64,000 nt of DNA from Nonlabens sp. MB-3u-79 (GTDB taxonomy: Bacteria > Bacteroidota > Bacteroidia > Flavobacteriales > Flavobacteriaceae): assembly GCF_002831625.1 (NCBI RefSeq), contig NZ_CP025116.1, positions 1,116,001-1,180,000 on the forward strand. Direction: 5' to 3'. The notes beneath the pieces are model-generated. The model was not told where the DNA came from and searched no databases. It was given only the letters and a program-made list of their open reading frames with translations. Shown in pieces: positions 17,790 to 26,611 of the stretch (positions are counted from its first letter, which is position 1; every line of letters starts with the position of its first letter). A program made the position numbers and the translations under genes.

Positions 17790-18641
17790 GTGTTGACTGA
17801 TCCCTCATTTAAAAATATAGCGATAGGAATCGCATTTTCCCCTACCTTAGAAGCAAACGTAAGTGAAGCCGCTAGACTAAGCTGTATGTTGGGAGCAAAA
17901 TTATTACTTATTCACGTAGGTAAAGGAAGCCCAGAAAAAATTCAGATCATTGATCAATTTATAGGAAATTGCAATCAATCGCAATTATCTTACGAGCTCG
18001 TTTTTAAAGAAGGAGAGCCGGTCGATGTTATTTTAGAAGCGGTTCAAGAATATCATATAGACTTACTTTTATTAGGAGCATTAAAAAAGGAAAAATTTGT
18101 AAAGTTTTACCTAGGTTCTATCGCTCGTAAAATTACAAGAAAAGCTACTTGTTCAGTACTTTTAATTACCAATCCCAGTGTGGTTAGAAAACCATGCAAG
18201 CACGTAGTAGTTAACAGTCTAAAAGATACGCATACCGAGCGCACCATAGGAACTGCTTTTTATGTAGCCCACAGTCTGGGCAGCAACCAACTCACTATTG
18301 TAGAAGAAATAGAAGACCAAAAAATATCTATTAAAATTGATGATGATCAAAGTTTGCGCAAAGCAAACCTGCTTAAAGAAAAATTAAAAAGGCAAGAGGA
18401 ATCAAGAGTGCGTGGGATTTTAAGTCATATTCCTGAAGAACAAAAGGAGGGGATGTTTATAGAAACACAAGCTATTTTTGGAAAACGAGGTTATTCAATA
18501 GGTCATTACGCACAAATAGTACGTGCCGACCTTCTTGTTATGAACGGCCCTAAGAAATATACTTTTTTAAGCAGATTTTTTCCACACGATCTAGAATATA
18601 TTTTAAAAGAATTACCTACAGATGTACTCATAGTAAGATGA
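17790..18641 (+). CDS. Universal stress protein (two-domain), with SulP partner
   Basis: The 283-residue protein is a tandem Usp: first domain about 1-131 (KNIAIGIAFSPTLEANVSEA to CSVLLITNPS), second about 137-283 ending PTDVLIVR. A GLGALKKEKFVKFYLGSIARKI-like helix region (written here in part: LGSIARKITRKA) is typical of Usp. There is no ATG near the N-terminus; the start is GTG at 17790 or TTG at 17793. Its stop overlaps the ATG of the SulP gene by four bases, so the two are translationally coupled and the Usp probably tunes the transporter. Confidence 0.85.
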   Translation: MLTDPSFKNIAIGIAFSPTLEANVSEAARLSCMLGAKLLLIHVGKGSPEKIQIIDQFIGNCNQSQLSYELVFKEGEPVDVILEAVQEYHIDLLLLGALKKEKFVKFYLGSIARKITRKATCSVLLITNPSVVRKPCKHVVVNSLKDTHTERTIGTAFYVAHSLGSNQLTIVEEIEDQKISIKIDDDQSLRKANLLKEKLKRQEESRVRGILSHIPEEQKEGMFIETQAIFGKRGYSIGHYAQIVRADLLVMNGPKKYTFLSRFFPHDLEYILKELPTDVLIVR

Positions 18642-20854
18642 CGAAGAAGAAAACAGACATTAAAGGATTTTTTAAGTCATTGCCCAAAAACATTTTTAGT
18701 GGTTTTGTTGTAAGTCTTATAGCATTACCTTTAGGGTTAGGGCTTGCTATGGCTAGTGATGCACCACCTATTTCTGGTGTCATTGCAGCAGTGGTAGGCG
18801 GTGTTTTAGTTTCTATTTTAGGAGGCAGCCATGTCACTATTTCTGGACCTGGGAACGGGCTGGTAGGAGTTATATTAGTTGCTGTGGCGACCTTGGGGTT
18901 GAATGGAACCTATGCAGCAATCATATGTTCTGGAATATTGCTTACCATTTTAGGATTTTTAAGAATGGGTAAATTGGCAGATTTCTTTCCGTCCAGCGCT
19001 ATTCAAGGAATGCTTGCTGCAATAGGCCTTATTATTCTGGGCAAACAGTTCCATATTATGATGGGCAATCAAATAAAGTTAGACGGCAGCGTGGATTATT
19101 TACTCGCTATTCCTTCTACTGTAATAGGTGCTTTTTCTTATGATCACTCCGGTTTTACTTATGCAGCAATCGCCGGTATTCTAGCATTAGGTATTATGGT
19201 TTTTTATCCTAAAATACGCAACAAATACTTTCACCTTATTCCAGCACCCATGTGGATCGTACTGATCTCTATAGGATTCAGCTATTTTTATGAATTGGTA
19301 TTGCAGCAGCCGCACCCTGTAGACCCTGCTTATATGATCGCCGATATTCCTACTGGAGCTCAAATCATTTCTGATATTCCCATTCCAAATTTTGATCTGT
19401 TGGGATCTTTTAGCTTTTGGGGAAGTGTTCTTGCAATTACCTTGATCGCCAGTATAGAGTCTTTATTAAGTATCAAAGCGGTCGATCAATTAGACCCTGA
19501 AAAAAGACGATCTAATGTCAATAGAGACTTAAAAGCATTAGGTCTCGCTACTATAGGAAGCGGATTTTTAGGAGGTCTTAATGTAGTTACGGTAATTGCA
19601 CGCAGTTCAGTAAATGTAAATAATGGTGGTAGCAATCGCTCTTCTAACTTTGCACATGCTACGTTTTTGGTGATTTTTATATTGCTGTTTAGTACGCAGC
19701 TCACTCGTATTCCATTGCCGGCATTGATGGCCATATTGGTTTATACCGGTTATAAACTGGCCTCACCAAGAAATATAGCTAAGATTTTTAGGATAGGTAA
19801 GGAGCAGCTCCTTATTTTTTCCACAACTTTACTGGTGACCCTATTTGTAGGTTTGATTTCAGGGATTTTGGCAGGTGTGTTGATGACATTTGTTATTCAT
19901 GTGATTATTAATAAAGACTTGGAGCTTTTTATCAAAAACTGGAGCAAGCCTAATGTGTTGATGTTGAAAGAAAAGCGAGGGGATCAACATTATTATATCA
20001 ACGTAAAACACTATTGTACATTTTTAAACTTTTACAAACTCAAAGAAAAATTAAATGCCATTCCAGAGACTGAAGACGTGGTTGTAGACCTTTCTCTCTG
20101 TGAATTTGTTGACCATACCGTAATGGAAAATTTGAGTGCTTATCAAGATGTCTTTCACAAACGAGGTGGGCACCTGGAATTGATAGGATTAGATCTTCAC
20201 GGTACAGAATCAGGACATCCTTTTGCTTTAAGGAGGTTGATTCCTGGAATTCCATTCCTAACGGATAACCTAACTAAAAGGCAGACCACGCTTCAAGAGA
20301 TTGCTGATAATTACAGTCTGAATTATGAGGCTGACGTAAAAGAAGATACAGAGGTGCTGGATGATTTTAGATACTTCAGAACCAAGCGTATTGAAAAAAT
20401 ATACAACAGGCTATTCAATAAAGATGCTTCTTTTTCAGTTTTTGATATACATTACTCTGAAGGGGAATTTATTGCCAAAGAAGACGTGCGTACCACTATG
20501 CTTCATATAAAATTTGATCATCAGATTCCAGAATTCACCTTAGATAGTGAAGGCTTTCTCGAGCGCGTTTATGCTATTGCCGGTTACAACGATATCCCAA
20601 TAGATAATCATTCTGATTTTTCTAAGCGCTTCTATTTGTTAGGTGATGAACCCAAATTAGTTCAAGACTATTTTACTGATGATCTGGTACGATTCTTTGA
20701 AAGCAACACCTATTACCATGTAGAGTCTGATGGTATTTCTTTACTGGTATTTAAATCCCAACGAACCGCTGGAGTGAAGGAAATCAAACAGCTGCTAGAC
20801 TTTGGTACAAGACTCTCTAAAATTGTGGTTAAAGAAGAAGCCCAGCAAGCTTAA
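18638..20854 (+). CDS. SulP-family anion (bicarbonate/sulfate) transporter with extra C-terminal domain
   Basis: The protein has 738 residues. The N-terminal about 430 residues are the SulP membrane domain (FSGFVVSLIALPLGLGLAMA, GGSHVTISGPGNG, SIKAVDQLDPEKRRSN). A STAS-like region follows (about 445-555, with DVVVDLSLCEFVDHT). About 170 further residues after the STAS region have no family I recognise. In Flavobacteria such genes are often annotated as bicarbonate or sulfate carriers; substrate cannot be read from sequence. Coupled to the upstream Usp by an ATGA overlap. Confidence 0.88.
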   Translation: MTKKKTDIKGFFKSLPKNIFSGFVVSLIALPLGLGLAMASDAPPISGVIAAVVGGVLVSILGGSHVTISGPGNGLVGVILVAVATLGLNGTYAAIICSGILLTILGFLRMGKLADFFPSSAIQGMLAAIGLIILGKQFHIMMGNQIKLDGSVDYLLAIPSTVIGAFSYDHSGFTYAAIAGILALGIMVFYPKIRNKYFHLIPAPMWIVLISIGFSYFYELVLQQPHPVDPAYMIADIPTGAQIISDIPIPNFDLLGSFSFWGSVLAITLIASIESLLSIKAVDQLDPEKRRSNVNRDLKALGLATIGSGFLGGLNVVTVIARSSVNVNNGGSNRSSNFAHATFLVIFILLFSTQLTRIPLPALMAILVYTGYKLASPRNIAKIFRIGKEQLLIFSTTLLVTLFVGLISGILAGVLMTFVIHVIINKDLELFIKNWSKPNVLMLKEKRGDQHYYINVKHYCTFLNFYKLKEKLNAIPETEDVVVDLSLCEFVDHTVMENLSAYQDVFHKRGGHLELIGLDLHGTESGHPFALRRLIPGIPFLTDNLTKRQTTLQEIADNYSLNYEADVKEDTEVLDDFRYFRTKRIEKIYNRLFNKDASFSVFDIHYSEGEFIAKEDVRTTMLHIKFDHQIPEFTLDSEGFLERVYAIAGYNDIPIDNHSDFSKRFYLLGDEPKLVQDYFTDDLVRFFESNTYYHVESDGISLLVFKSQRTAGVKEIKQLLDFGTRLSKIVVKEEAQQA

Positions 20855-20929
20855 CGTCCTCATTTAAATAGGTATTAATCTCTAATGCCTTTGCGTTTAT
20901 TAGAGTTGATTTTGTATTTTGCATGACCT

Positions 20930-21784
20930 ATGAAAATACACGCTATTGAATCCGGTAATTTTAAGTTGGACGGCGGTGCCATGTTTGGCGTAGTGCCTAA
21001 AACTTTATGGACCCGTACAAATCCAGCAGACGCAAACAACATGATTGATATGGCAGCACGATGCCTTCTTATCGAGAATGGAGACCGATTGACACTTATA
21101 GACACCGGCATGGGAAATAAGCAGTCAGAGAAGTTTTTTGGCTACTATTATATGGACCATAGATTTGATCTGGACAGCTCACTAAAGGAAAAGGGTTTTT
21201 CCAGGAATGATATTACAGACGTATTTTTGACGCACTTGCATTTTGATCATTGTGGAGGCGTGATTAAGAAAAGTAGTACAGGAGATTTTTTAGAGCCCGC
21301 TTTCGCGAAAGCGATATGCCACACCAACTCCAGTCACTGGAACTGGGCCGCAGAGCCCAACGACAGGGAGAAGGCTAGTTTTTTAACAGAAAATATAAAG
21401 CCTATAGAAGAAAATGGACAGTTGAACTTTATTTCTCAAAAAGGAACTTATGAGAAAAAAAACGAAATGGACTTTGATATTCTATTTGTAGACGGTCATA
21501 CAGAAAAAATGATGATTCCTCATATTCATATGGGAGAAAAGACATTTGTGTTTATGGCAGATTTACTGCCTACAGTAGGACACTTGCCATTACCTTATGT
21601 GATGGGTTACGATACCAGACCTTTACTGACACTAGGAGAAAAAGAAAAATTTCTTAATGAGGCGGCAACAAAAGGTTATTACCTGATACTGGAGCATGAC
21701 CCTTTTAACGAAATCATCACGGTAAAACACACCGATAAAGGGGTGAGACTAGATCAAACCTTTACTTTTAAAGACTTATTTTAA
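20930..21784 (+). CDS. MBL-fold metallo-hydrolase
   Basis: The protein has 284 residues. The metal motif HLHFDH (in VFLTHLHFDHCGG, about residues 102-107) and a later H in LFVDGHTEKM, plus a D in MADLLPT, fit the metallo-beta-lactamase fold. The length and the substrate-loop layout resemble lactonase-like quorum-quenching or general esterase members, but the substrate is not predictable. An exact palindrome at 21299 encodes AFAKA just after the motif. The subtilase gene starts 25 bases downstream, so the two may be cotranscribed. Confidence 0.88.
   Translation: MKIHAIESGNFKLDGGAMFGVVPKTLWTRTNPADANNMIDMAARCLLIENGDRLTLIDTGMGNKQSEKFFGYYYMDHRFDLDSSLKEKGFSRNDITDVFLTHLHFDHCGGVIKKSSTGDFLEPAFAKAICHTNSSHWNWAAEPNDREKASFLTENIKPIEENGQLNFISQKGTYEKKNEMDFDILFVDGHTEKMMIPHIHMGEKTFVFMADLLPTVGHLPLPYVMGYDTRPLLTLGEKEKFLNEAATKGYYLILEHDPFNEIITVKHTDKGVRLDQTFTFKDLF
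21299..21312. repeat. GCTTTCGCGAAAGC palindrome, exact
   Basis: Within the metallo-hydrolase gene, encoding AFAKA. Confidence 0.95.
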
Positions 21785-21809
21785 AAATTAAATTAATAAT
21801 AAATAACAA

Positions 21810-23435
21810 ATGAAGTATTCAATTTTTAAATCGACTTTGTTAACCATTGCAGCAGCAGGTTTATTAGCTAGCTGTGGTAGTGGTGGAGCAATAGTCTCGC
21901 CGCCTATAGGAAATATAGACAGCACACCATTAAAAACGCAAGCACTTACTGAAGAGCAGGCAAGAAACTGGAAAGACTATGATCTTGTAACAGATACCAT
22001 TCCTGGAATGAGTATCAATAAAGCTTACACAGAACTGCTCAATGGTAAAAAAGGTAAAACCGTCGTGGTAGCCGTAATTGACTCTGGTATTGATATAGAG
22101 CACGAAGATCTGGATGGAGTGATCTGGACCAATACGGATGAAATCCCTAATAACGGGAAGGATGACGATAACAATGGTTATATCGATGATGTTCACGGAT
22201 GGAACTTTCTAGGAGATATCGTTGATGAAAACTTGGAATACGAGCGTATCGTAAGAGATAAAGCTATGCTGCCTGCAGACATCGTTGCCAAAGCTCAAAA
22301 AGAATACGATGCTAAGGTAGAAGCGGCTCAACAAGAGAAAGCATTCTATGAGCAGCAAATTGCAGCGGTAGAAGGGTTTGACTCTAAACTAGAAGCAGCT
22401 ACTGGGAAAAATGAGTATACCTTAGAAGATGTAAATGCAGTTGAAACTGGAGAGGATGAAGAGCTAGTGCAAGCTAAAGGAATTGCACAAAGAGTTTTTC
22501 CTCAATACGAGAATTTTAAAAACTTAAAAGACTTATTACAAGGTGAAGTGGATGGGCTTACAGCTCTTCTTAATGGGGATAAGTTAAAGACCAACTACCG
22601 TAAAGACCTCCTCAATGATGATCCTTATGTATGGGATACCCCAGTATACGGGAATAATGAATATTCTGGTCCAGATCCAGAAAAGGCAGATGCGTTTCAC
22701 GGGACACACGTGGCAGGAATTATCGCTGCAGAGCGGGATAACGGCCTAGGGGTGAATGGTGTTGCAAATCATGTAGAAATCATGGTATTAAGAGCTGTTT
22801 CTCAAGCAGATGAATACGACAAAGATATCGCTAAAGCCATACGTTATGCTGCAGATAATGGAGCAAAAGTAATTAACGGAAGTTTTGGAAAATACCACTC
22901 TACAAATGCACAATGGGTTTGGGAGGCTATCAAATATGCCGAATCTAAAGATGTACTTTTTGTAAATGCAGCTGGTAATGAAGGAATTGACACAGATTTT
23001 ACTCAAGTATATCCACAAGATCAAGTTCTTGCTGGTGCAGAGATTTCTGACAATTTTTTAACCGTTGGAGCATTGAATTTTGAATATGGCTCTGGTTTAG
23101 TTGCAAATTTTTCTAATTACGGTAAAAGTAGTGTGGATGTATTTGCTCCTGGAGTAGCTATTTATTCCACAGCTCCTAATAATGAATACCGCAATGCAGG
23201 TGGTACTTCTATGGCTTCTCCGGCTGTAGCAGGGGTAGCTGCAGTTATTAGATCTCAATATCCCAAACTTACTGCTTCACAAGTAAAGCATGTAATTATG
23301 GACAGTGGCTTAACAACTAGTGCTAGAGTAGTCTTAGGTGGTGATGCAGAAGATACCAAAGCATTTGGTGAAACAACAGTTTCTGGTAAGATGGTCAATC
23401 TTTATAATGCATTAATTATCGCTTCTAGAATATAG
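21810..23435 (+). CDS. S8 family serine peptidase, lipoprotein, with helical insertion
   Basis: The 541-residue subtilase has a lipobox LASC (Cys22), so it is probably anchored to a membrane. Catalytic residues are D91 (VIDSGID), H297 (HGTH), N390 (NAAGN) and S467 (GGTSMAS). D91 and H297 are about 205 residues apart instead of the usual 30-60. The extra stretch (about 140-275) is charged and helical (EYDAKVEAAQQEKAFYEQQI) and may form a coiled coil or lid. Similar insertions are common in Bacteroidota S8 lipoproteins, as far as I recall. A strong terminator follows. Confidence 0.93.
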   Translation: MKYSIFKSTLLTIAAAGLLASCGSGGAIVSPPIGNIDSTPLKTQALTEEQARNWKDYDLVTDTIPGMSINKAYTELLNGKKGKTVVVAVIDSGIDIEHEDLDGVIWTNTDEIPNNGKDDDNNGYIDDVHGWNFLGDIVDENLEYERIVRDKAMLPADIVAKAQKEYDAKVEAAQQEKAFYEQQIAAVEGFDSKLEAATGKNEYTLEDVNAVETGEDEELVQAKGIAQRVFPQYENFKNLKDLLQGEVDGLTALLNGDKLKTNYRKDLLNDDPYVWDTPVYGNNEYSGPDPEKADAFHGTHVAGIIAAERDNGLGVNGVANHVEIMVLRAVSQADEYDKDIAKAIRYAADNGAKVINGSFGKYHSTNAQWVWEAIKYAESKDVLFVNAAGNEGIDTDFTQVYPQDQVLAGAEISDNFLTVGALNFEYGSGLVANFSNYGKSSVDVFAPGVAIYSTAPNNEYRNAGGTSMASPAVAGVAAVIRSQYPKLTASQVKHVIMDSGLTTSARVVLGGDAEDTKAFGETTVSGKMVNLYNALIIASRI

Positions 23436-23460
23436 TATATCAGAATCTTTGAAAGTAGGA

Positions 23461-23505
23461 TATAGCGGTCTGTTTTAATTTTAAAACAGACCGCTATATT
23501 TTGAT
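23461..23505 (+). terminator. Strong terminator after the subtilase gene
   Basis: An 18-bp perfect stem (23461-23478 with 23481-23498, TATAGCGGTCTG at the outer arm) is followed by TTTTG. Confidence 0.85.
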
Positions 23506-23758
23506 TAAAGAGGTCTTTTTTTTTAAAGAAAAACTAAAACTGATGTTTTTACGTTTAATACAGCAGGACGTATCAGTTTCTGTATGTTTGAGCAGGCTGT
23601 GTTTAGTGATAAAGGTTCACTTAATTCTATTCGTCGATTTTAATTACCCTTTAATAAATTAAAAACATCGACGAAATACAGTAAATAATAATAAAATGAA
23701 TAGATGACATATCTTTTTTGCCGGAGTTCTTTTTAATTTCTACTTTCGCAACTGCATA
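23506..23758. promoter_or_regulatory. Intergenic region with long hairpin before small membrane peptide
   Basis: The gap holds an inverted repeat of 16 bp with one 3-base bulge (TTCGTCGATTTTAATT at 23630-23645 with 23657-23675). No poly-T run follows, so it is not a plain terminator. It sits 84 bases before the small ORF. TACTTTCG near 23741 could be a weak -7 element. Confidence 0.5.
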
Positions 23759-23965
23759 ATGATGAACATGATTTTAACAAATTTTAACTTTTTTTGCTTG
23801 ATGTTGCTGCAGCGGGTTCCACCGACTCCTAATGCAACTGGAAAAATGGGTCCTACTCCGCCTGGAGATGTAGTGCCTTTAGATACTAATGTTTGGATAT
23901 TATTGATCATAGCTATTCTTATGATCTTTTATGTAACAGTACCTAGATTAAAGAAAACAGTTTAA
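23759..23965 (+). CDS. Small proline-rich single-span membrane protein
   Basis: A 68-residue ORF with a hydrophobic N-terminus (about 1-19), a proline-rich linker (RVPPTPNATGKMGPTPPG), a VPLDTNVW motif and one membrane helix (WILLIIAILMIFYVTV) ending in basic residues. This layout recurs in Bacteroidota as short proteins with P-rich-GLPID-helix architecture; function is unknown. Three in-frame ATGs (23759, 23762, 23768) are possible starts. Its stop shares bases with the stop of convergent ribE. Confidence 0.7.
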   Translation: MMNMILTNFNFFCLMLLQRVPPTPNATGKMGPTPPGDVVPLDTNVWILLIIAILMIFYVTVPRLKKTV

Positions 23966-24546
23966 AGACTCATTAGTCTTTTTACATACTTTCCTATTAC
24001 GTCAAATTCTAGATTCACTTGATCGCCTTTTGATAAGGTTTTGAACCCTGTGTGCTCATAGGTGTATGGAATGATAGCAACAGAAAAGGAATCGAGTTTT
24101 GAACCGACTACAGTAAGGCTTACTCCATTAATACAAATGCTTCCCTTCTCAATGGTTACGTTGTTTAACTTTGAATCGTATTCAAAACTAAACACCCAGG
24201 AACCGTCCTTATTGATCACTTCTGTGCAGGTAGCCGTTTGATCTACGTGTCCTTGAACAATGTGTCCGTCTAATCGGGCATTCATTTTCATAGCGCGCTC
24301 TATGTTTACTATATCACCTTCTTGTAGATCGCTTATATTAGTTTTATTTAAAGTTTCCTCAATCGCTGTTACCGTATATTGATTTCCATCAATGGAAACA
24401 ACGGTAAGACAGACCCCATTATGAGCAACGCTCTGATCAATTTTTAATTCTGAAGTTAAGTCACAAAGCAAACTCAGATGTAAATTAGTGCCCTCTTTTT
24501 TAAGCTGGACAACTTTTGCGGCACTCTCAATGATTCCTGTAAACAT
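23962..24546 (-). CDS. ribE: Riboflavin synthase, alpha subunit
   Basis: The 194-residue enzyme makes riboflavin from two 6,7-dimethyl-8-ribityllumazine molecules. The start MFTGIIE is diagnostic, and the two tandem lumazine-binding repeats are seen (about 1-96 and 97-190), each with a VCLTV- or VSLTV-type segment (NGVCLTVVS, NGVSLTVVG) and GHIVQGHVD between. It is divergent from pdxA with only 59 bases between starts. No FMN riboswitch fits in that gap. The gene converges with the small membrane peptide, their stop codons overlapping. Confidence 0.95.
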   Translation of the reverse strand: MFTGIIESAAKVVQLKKEGTNLHLSLLCDLTSELKIDQSVAHNGVCLTVVSIDGNQYTVTAIEETLNKTNISDLQEGDIVNIERAMKMNARLDGHIVQGHVDQTATCTEVINKDGSWVFSFEYDSKLNNVTIEKGSICINGVSLTVVGSKLDSFSVAIIPYTYEHTGFKTLSKGDQVNLEFDVIGKYVKRLMSL

Positions 24547-24605
24547 AACTGGCTAAAAAACTTTACTTTTATACTTTCAAAAATAAGGCATAAATAGCGC
24601 ATTAC

Positions 24606-25655
24606 ATGAATAAGGAAGAGAATATCAAAGTAGGTATTACGATAGGGGATCCTAATGGAGTAGGTGGAGAGATAATACTAAAGGCATTTGAGGATCCTAG
24701 AATGTTAGAAATGTATACTCCAGTAGTTTTTGCAAGTACAAAACTACTCTCCTTCTATGCAAAAACATTTGATTTGAAAACTAAAATACACGGTATTACC
24801 TCATTAGACGAGGTAGTTCCAGGGAAGTTTAATGTATTGCGATTAATAAAGGAGCCATTTACAGTACAATGGGGAGAGGTGAGTACAGAAGCAGGAAAGC
24901 TAGCTATAAGAAGTTTAGAAGCTGCCACTGCTGCTCTTAAAGAGAATAAAATAGACGTATTAGTTACGGCGCCTATCAATAAAGAATCAATTCACTCAGA
25001 AGACTTCACATTTCCAGGCCATACCGATTATTTAAATCAAGAATTGGAAGGAGAAAGCTTAATGTTTATGGTTTCTGATGAATTGCGAGTAGGTTTGCTT
25101 ACAGATCATGTACCTGTAAAAGATGTCCCTTCCACTATTAATGAAAAATTAATTAAGACCAAGATAGGAACGATTAAAGAGTCTCTAAAAAAGGATTTTG
25201 GAATTAGTAAGCCTAGAATAGCTGTTTTAGGAATTAATCCTCACGTAGGAGATAATGGTGTTATAGGAACAGAAGATCAGGATACACTTATTCCTGCTTT
25301 AGAGCAATTACGAGAAGACGGGAATATTATTTTTGGCCCCTATGCAGCAGATTCCTTCTTCGGAAATAAAAAATACAAAGAATTTGATGCTGTTTTAGCA
25401 AGTTATCACGATCAAGGATTGATCCCGTTTAAAACCATAGCCTTCGGTCATGGGGTTAATTATACAGCGGGACTTAGTCATGTAAGAACCAGTCCTGATC
25501 ATGGGACAGGCTTTGATATCGCTGGAAAGGGAACTGCAAATCCAGAATCATTTGTCGCTGCAATTGATGCAGCAATCGTGATATATTTAAAGCGTAAAGA
25601 GTATGATATCTTGAATGAAAACCCGTTGAAAAAACTTTCTCGCAAACGAAGGTGA
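24606..25655 (+). CDS. pdxA: 4-hydroxythreonine-4-phosphate dehydrogenase
   Basis: The 349-residue product oxidises 4-phosphohydroxy-L-threonine in the DXP-dependent pyridoxal 5'-phosphate pathway. Typical segments are GITIGDPNGVGGEI, TAPINKESI, FPGHTDYL, GINPHVGDNG, SYHDQGLIPFK and RTSPDHGTGFDIAG. The histidines of the metal site are present in GHTDYL, SYHDQG and SPDHGT. It precedes the yceD gene by 62 bases holding a separate promoter. Confidence 0.95.
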   Translation: MNKEENIKVGITIGDPNGVGGEIILKAFEDPRMLEMYTPVVFASTKLLSFYAKTFDLKTKIHGITSLDEVVPGKFNVLRLIKEPFTVQWGEVSTEAGKLAIRSLEAATAALKENKIDVLVTAPINKESIHSEDFTFPGHTDYLNQELEGESLMFMVSDELRVGLLTDHVPVKDVPSTINEKLIKTKIGTIKESLKKDFGISKPRIAVLGINPHVGDNGVIGTEDQDTLIPALEQLREDGNIIFGPYAADSFFGNKKYKEFDAVLASYHDQGLIPFKTIAFGHGVNYTAGLSHVRTSPDHGTGFDIAGKGTANPESFVAAIDAAIVIYLKRKEYDILNENPLKKLSRKRR

Positions 25656-25685
25656 TATTAACACTAGGTTTTTAATAACTTTTAT

Positions 25686-25693
25686 TATCTTTG
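25686..25693 (+). promoter_or_regulatory. Candidate -7 element (TATCTTTG) for the yceD-rpmF unit
   Basis: TATCTTTG is an excellent match to TAnnTTTG and lies 24 bases before the ATG at 25718. The same octamer is used before atpD at 44056. Confidence 0.6.
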
Positions 25694-25717
25694 CCCGCTC
25701 TTTGAAAGAGTAGTATT

Positions 25718-26260
25718 ATGGAACTCAAGGCTTTTATTTTATCCTTTGCCGGATTAAAGCAAGGGAAGCACCAGTTTAAGTACGAGGTCGATAACACGTT
25801 TTTTGAAAATTTTGGATTTGAAGAGTTTAATAGTTCATCACTAGTAATTGATGCAGAGCTGGATAAAAGAAATACCATTATGGATCTTTTTTTAAAAGCT
25901 ACTGGGTCAGTTAATTTAAATTGTGATGTTACTAATGAGCCATTTGATCTAGACATAGATGCTTCTATGGATTTGGTCATCAAATTTGGAGATATTTTTA
26001 ATGACGATAATGAAGATTTATTGATCCTTTCACATGGAGACTATGAATTCAATATCGCTCAGTATGTGTATGAAATGCTAGTGCTTTCCATACCTCAAAA
26101 AAGAGTTCATCCAGGTGTTGAAGACGGTTCTTTAGATTCAGACGTTTTAGATAAATTGGAGGAATTAAGAGTTTCAATGCCAGAAGAAAAAAGTAACAGT
26201 AACGATATAGATCCCAGATGGGACGCATTAAAGAAATTAAAAACGGATAATAATTTATAG
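25718..26260 (+). CDS. YceD/DUF177 family protein
   Basis: The protein has 180 residues. It keeps the DUF177 core with [16 protein letters not shown] (degenerate cysteines; one Cys is kept), the acidic stretch [11 protein letters not shown], and the C-terminal [10 protein letters not shown]. Family members sit next to rpmF across bacteria and are linked to 23S rRNA or L32 processing. Here rpmF starts two bases after the stop, which supports that link. Confidence 0.9.
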   Translation: MELKAFILSFAGLKQGKHQFKYEVDNTFFENFGFEEFNSSSLVIDAELDKRNTIMDLFLKATGSVNLNCDVTNEPFDLDIDASMDLVIKFGDIFNDDNEDLLILSHGDYEFNIAQYVYEMLVLSIPQKRVHPGVEDGSLDSDVLDKLEELRVSMPEEKSNSNDIDPRWDALKKLKTDNNL

Positions 26261-26262
26261 CC

Positions 26263-26460
26263 ATGGCGCATCCTAAGAGAAAAATCTCGAAAACGAGAAG
26301 AGACAAAAGAAGAACTCACTACAAAGCTACAGTTCCACAAATTGCTACAGATTCAACAACTGGTGAAGCTCACCTTTATCACAGAGCGCACTGGCATGAA
26401 GGAAAACTGTATTACAGAGGTAATGTAGTTATAGACAAAACTGAAGTAGCGGAGGCTTAA
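26263..26460 (+). CDS. rpmF: 50S ribosomal protein L32
   Basis: The 65-residue basic protein starts [19 protein letters not shown], the L32 signature. The zinc-ribbon cysteines of many L32 proteins are absent, so this is the C-minus form, which does not need zinc. It is directly after yceD and before a strong terminator. Confidence 0.95.
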   Translation: MAHPKRKISKTRRDKRRTHYKATVPQIATDSTTGEAHLYHRAHWHEGKLYYRGNVVIDKTEVAEA

Positions 26461-26510
26461 TTCACAATTAATTATTTCGTAGAAAACAATTGCTTTCTAT
26501 ATGAAATCAA

Positions 26511-26549
26511 AAAAAATGACACGTTTTTATTAAAAATGTGTCATTTTTT
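26511..26549 (+). terminator. Terminator after rpmF
   Basis: AAAATGACAC pairs with GTGTCATTTT, with an A/T-rich loop and a final T run. Confidence 0.85.
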
Positions 26550-26611
26550 CTGGTTTCTAGAGCTTTTTTATTAGCTTTCCACGCGCTAATTAAATCATTA
26601 GAATCCCCAGT

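Noticed and set aside
24547..24605. FMN riboswitch before ribE
   Set aside because: The gap to divergent pdxA is only 59 bases, too short for the element, and no conserved hairpins are seen.
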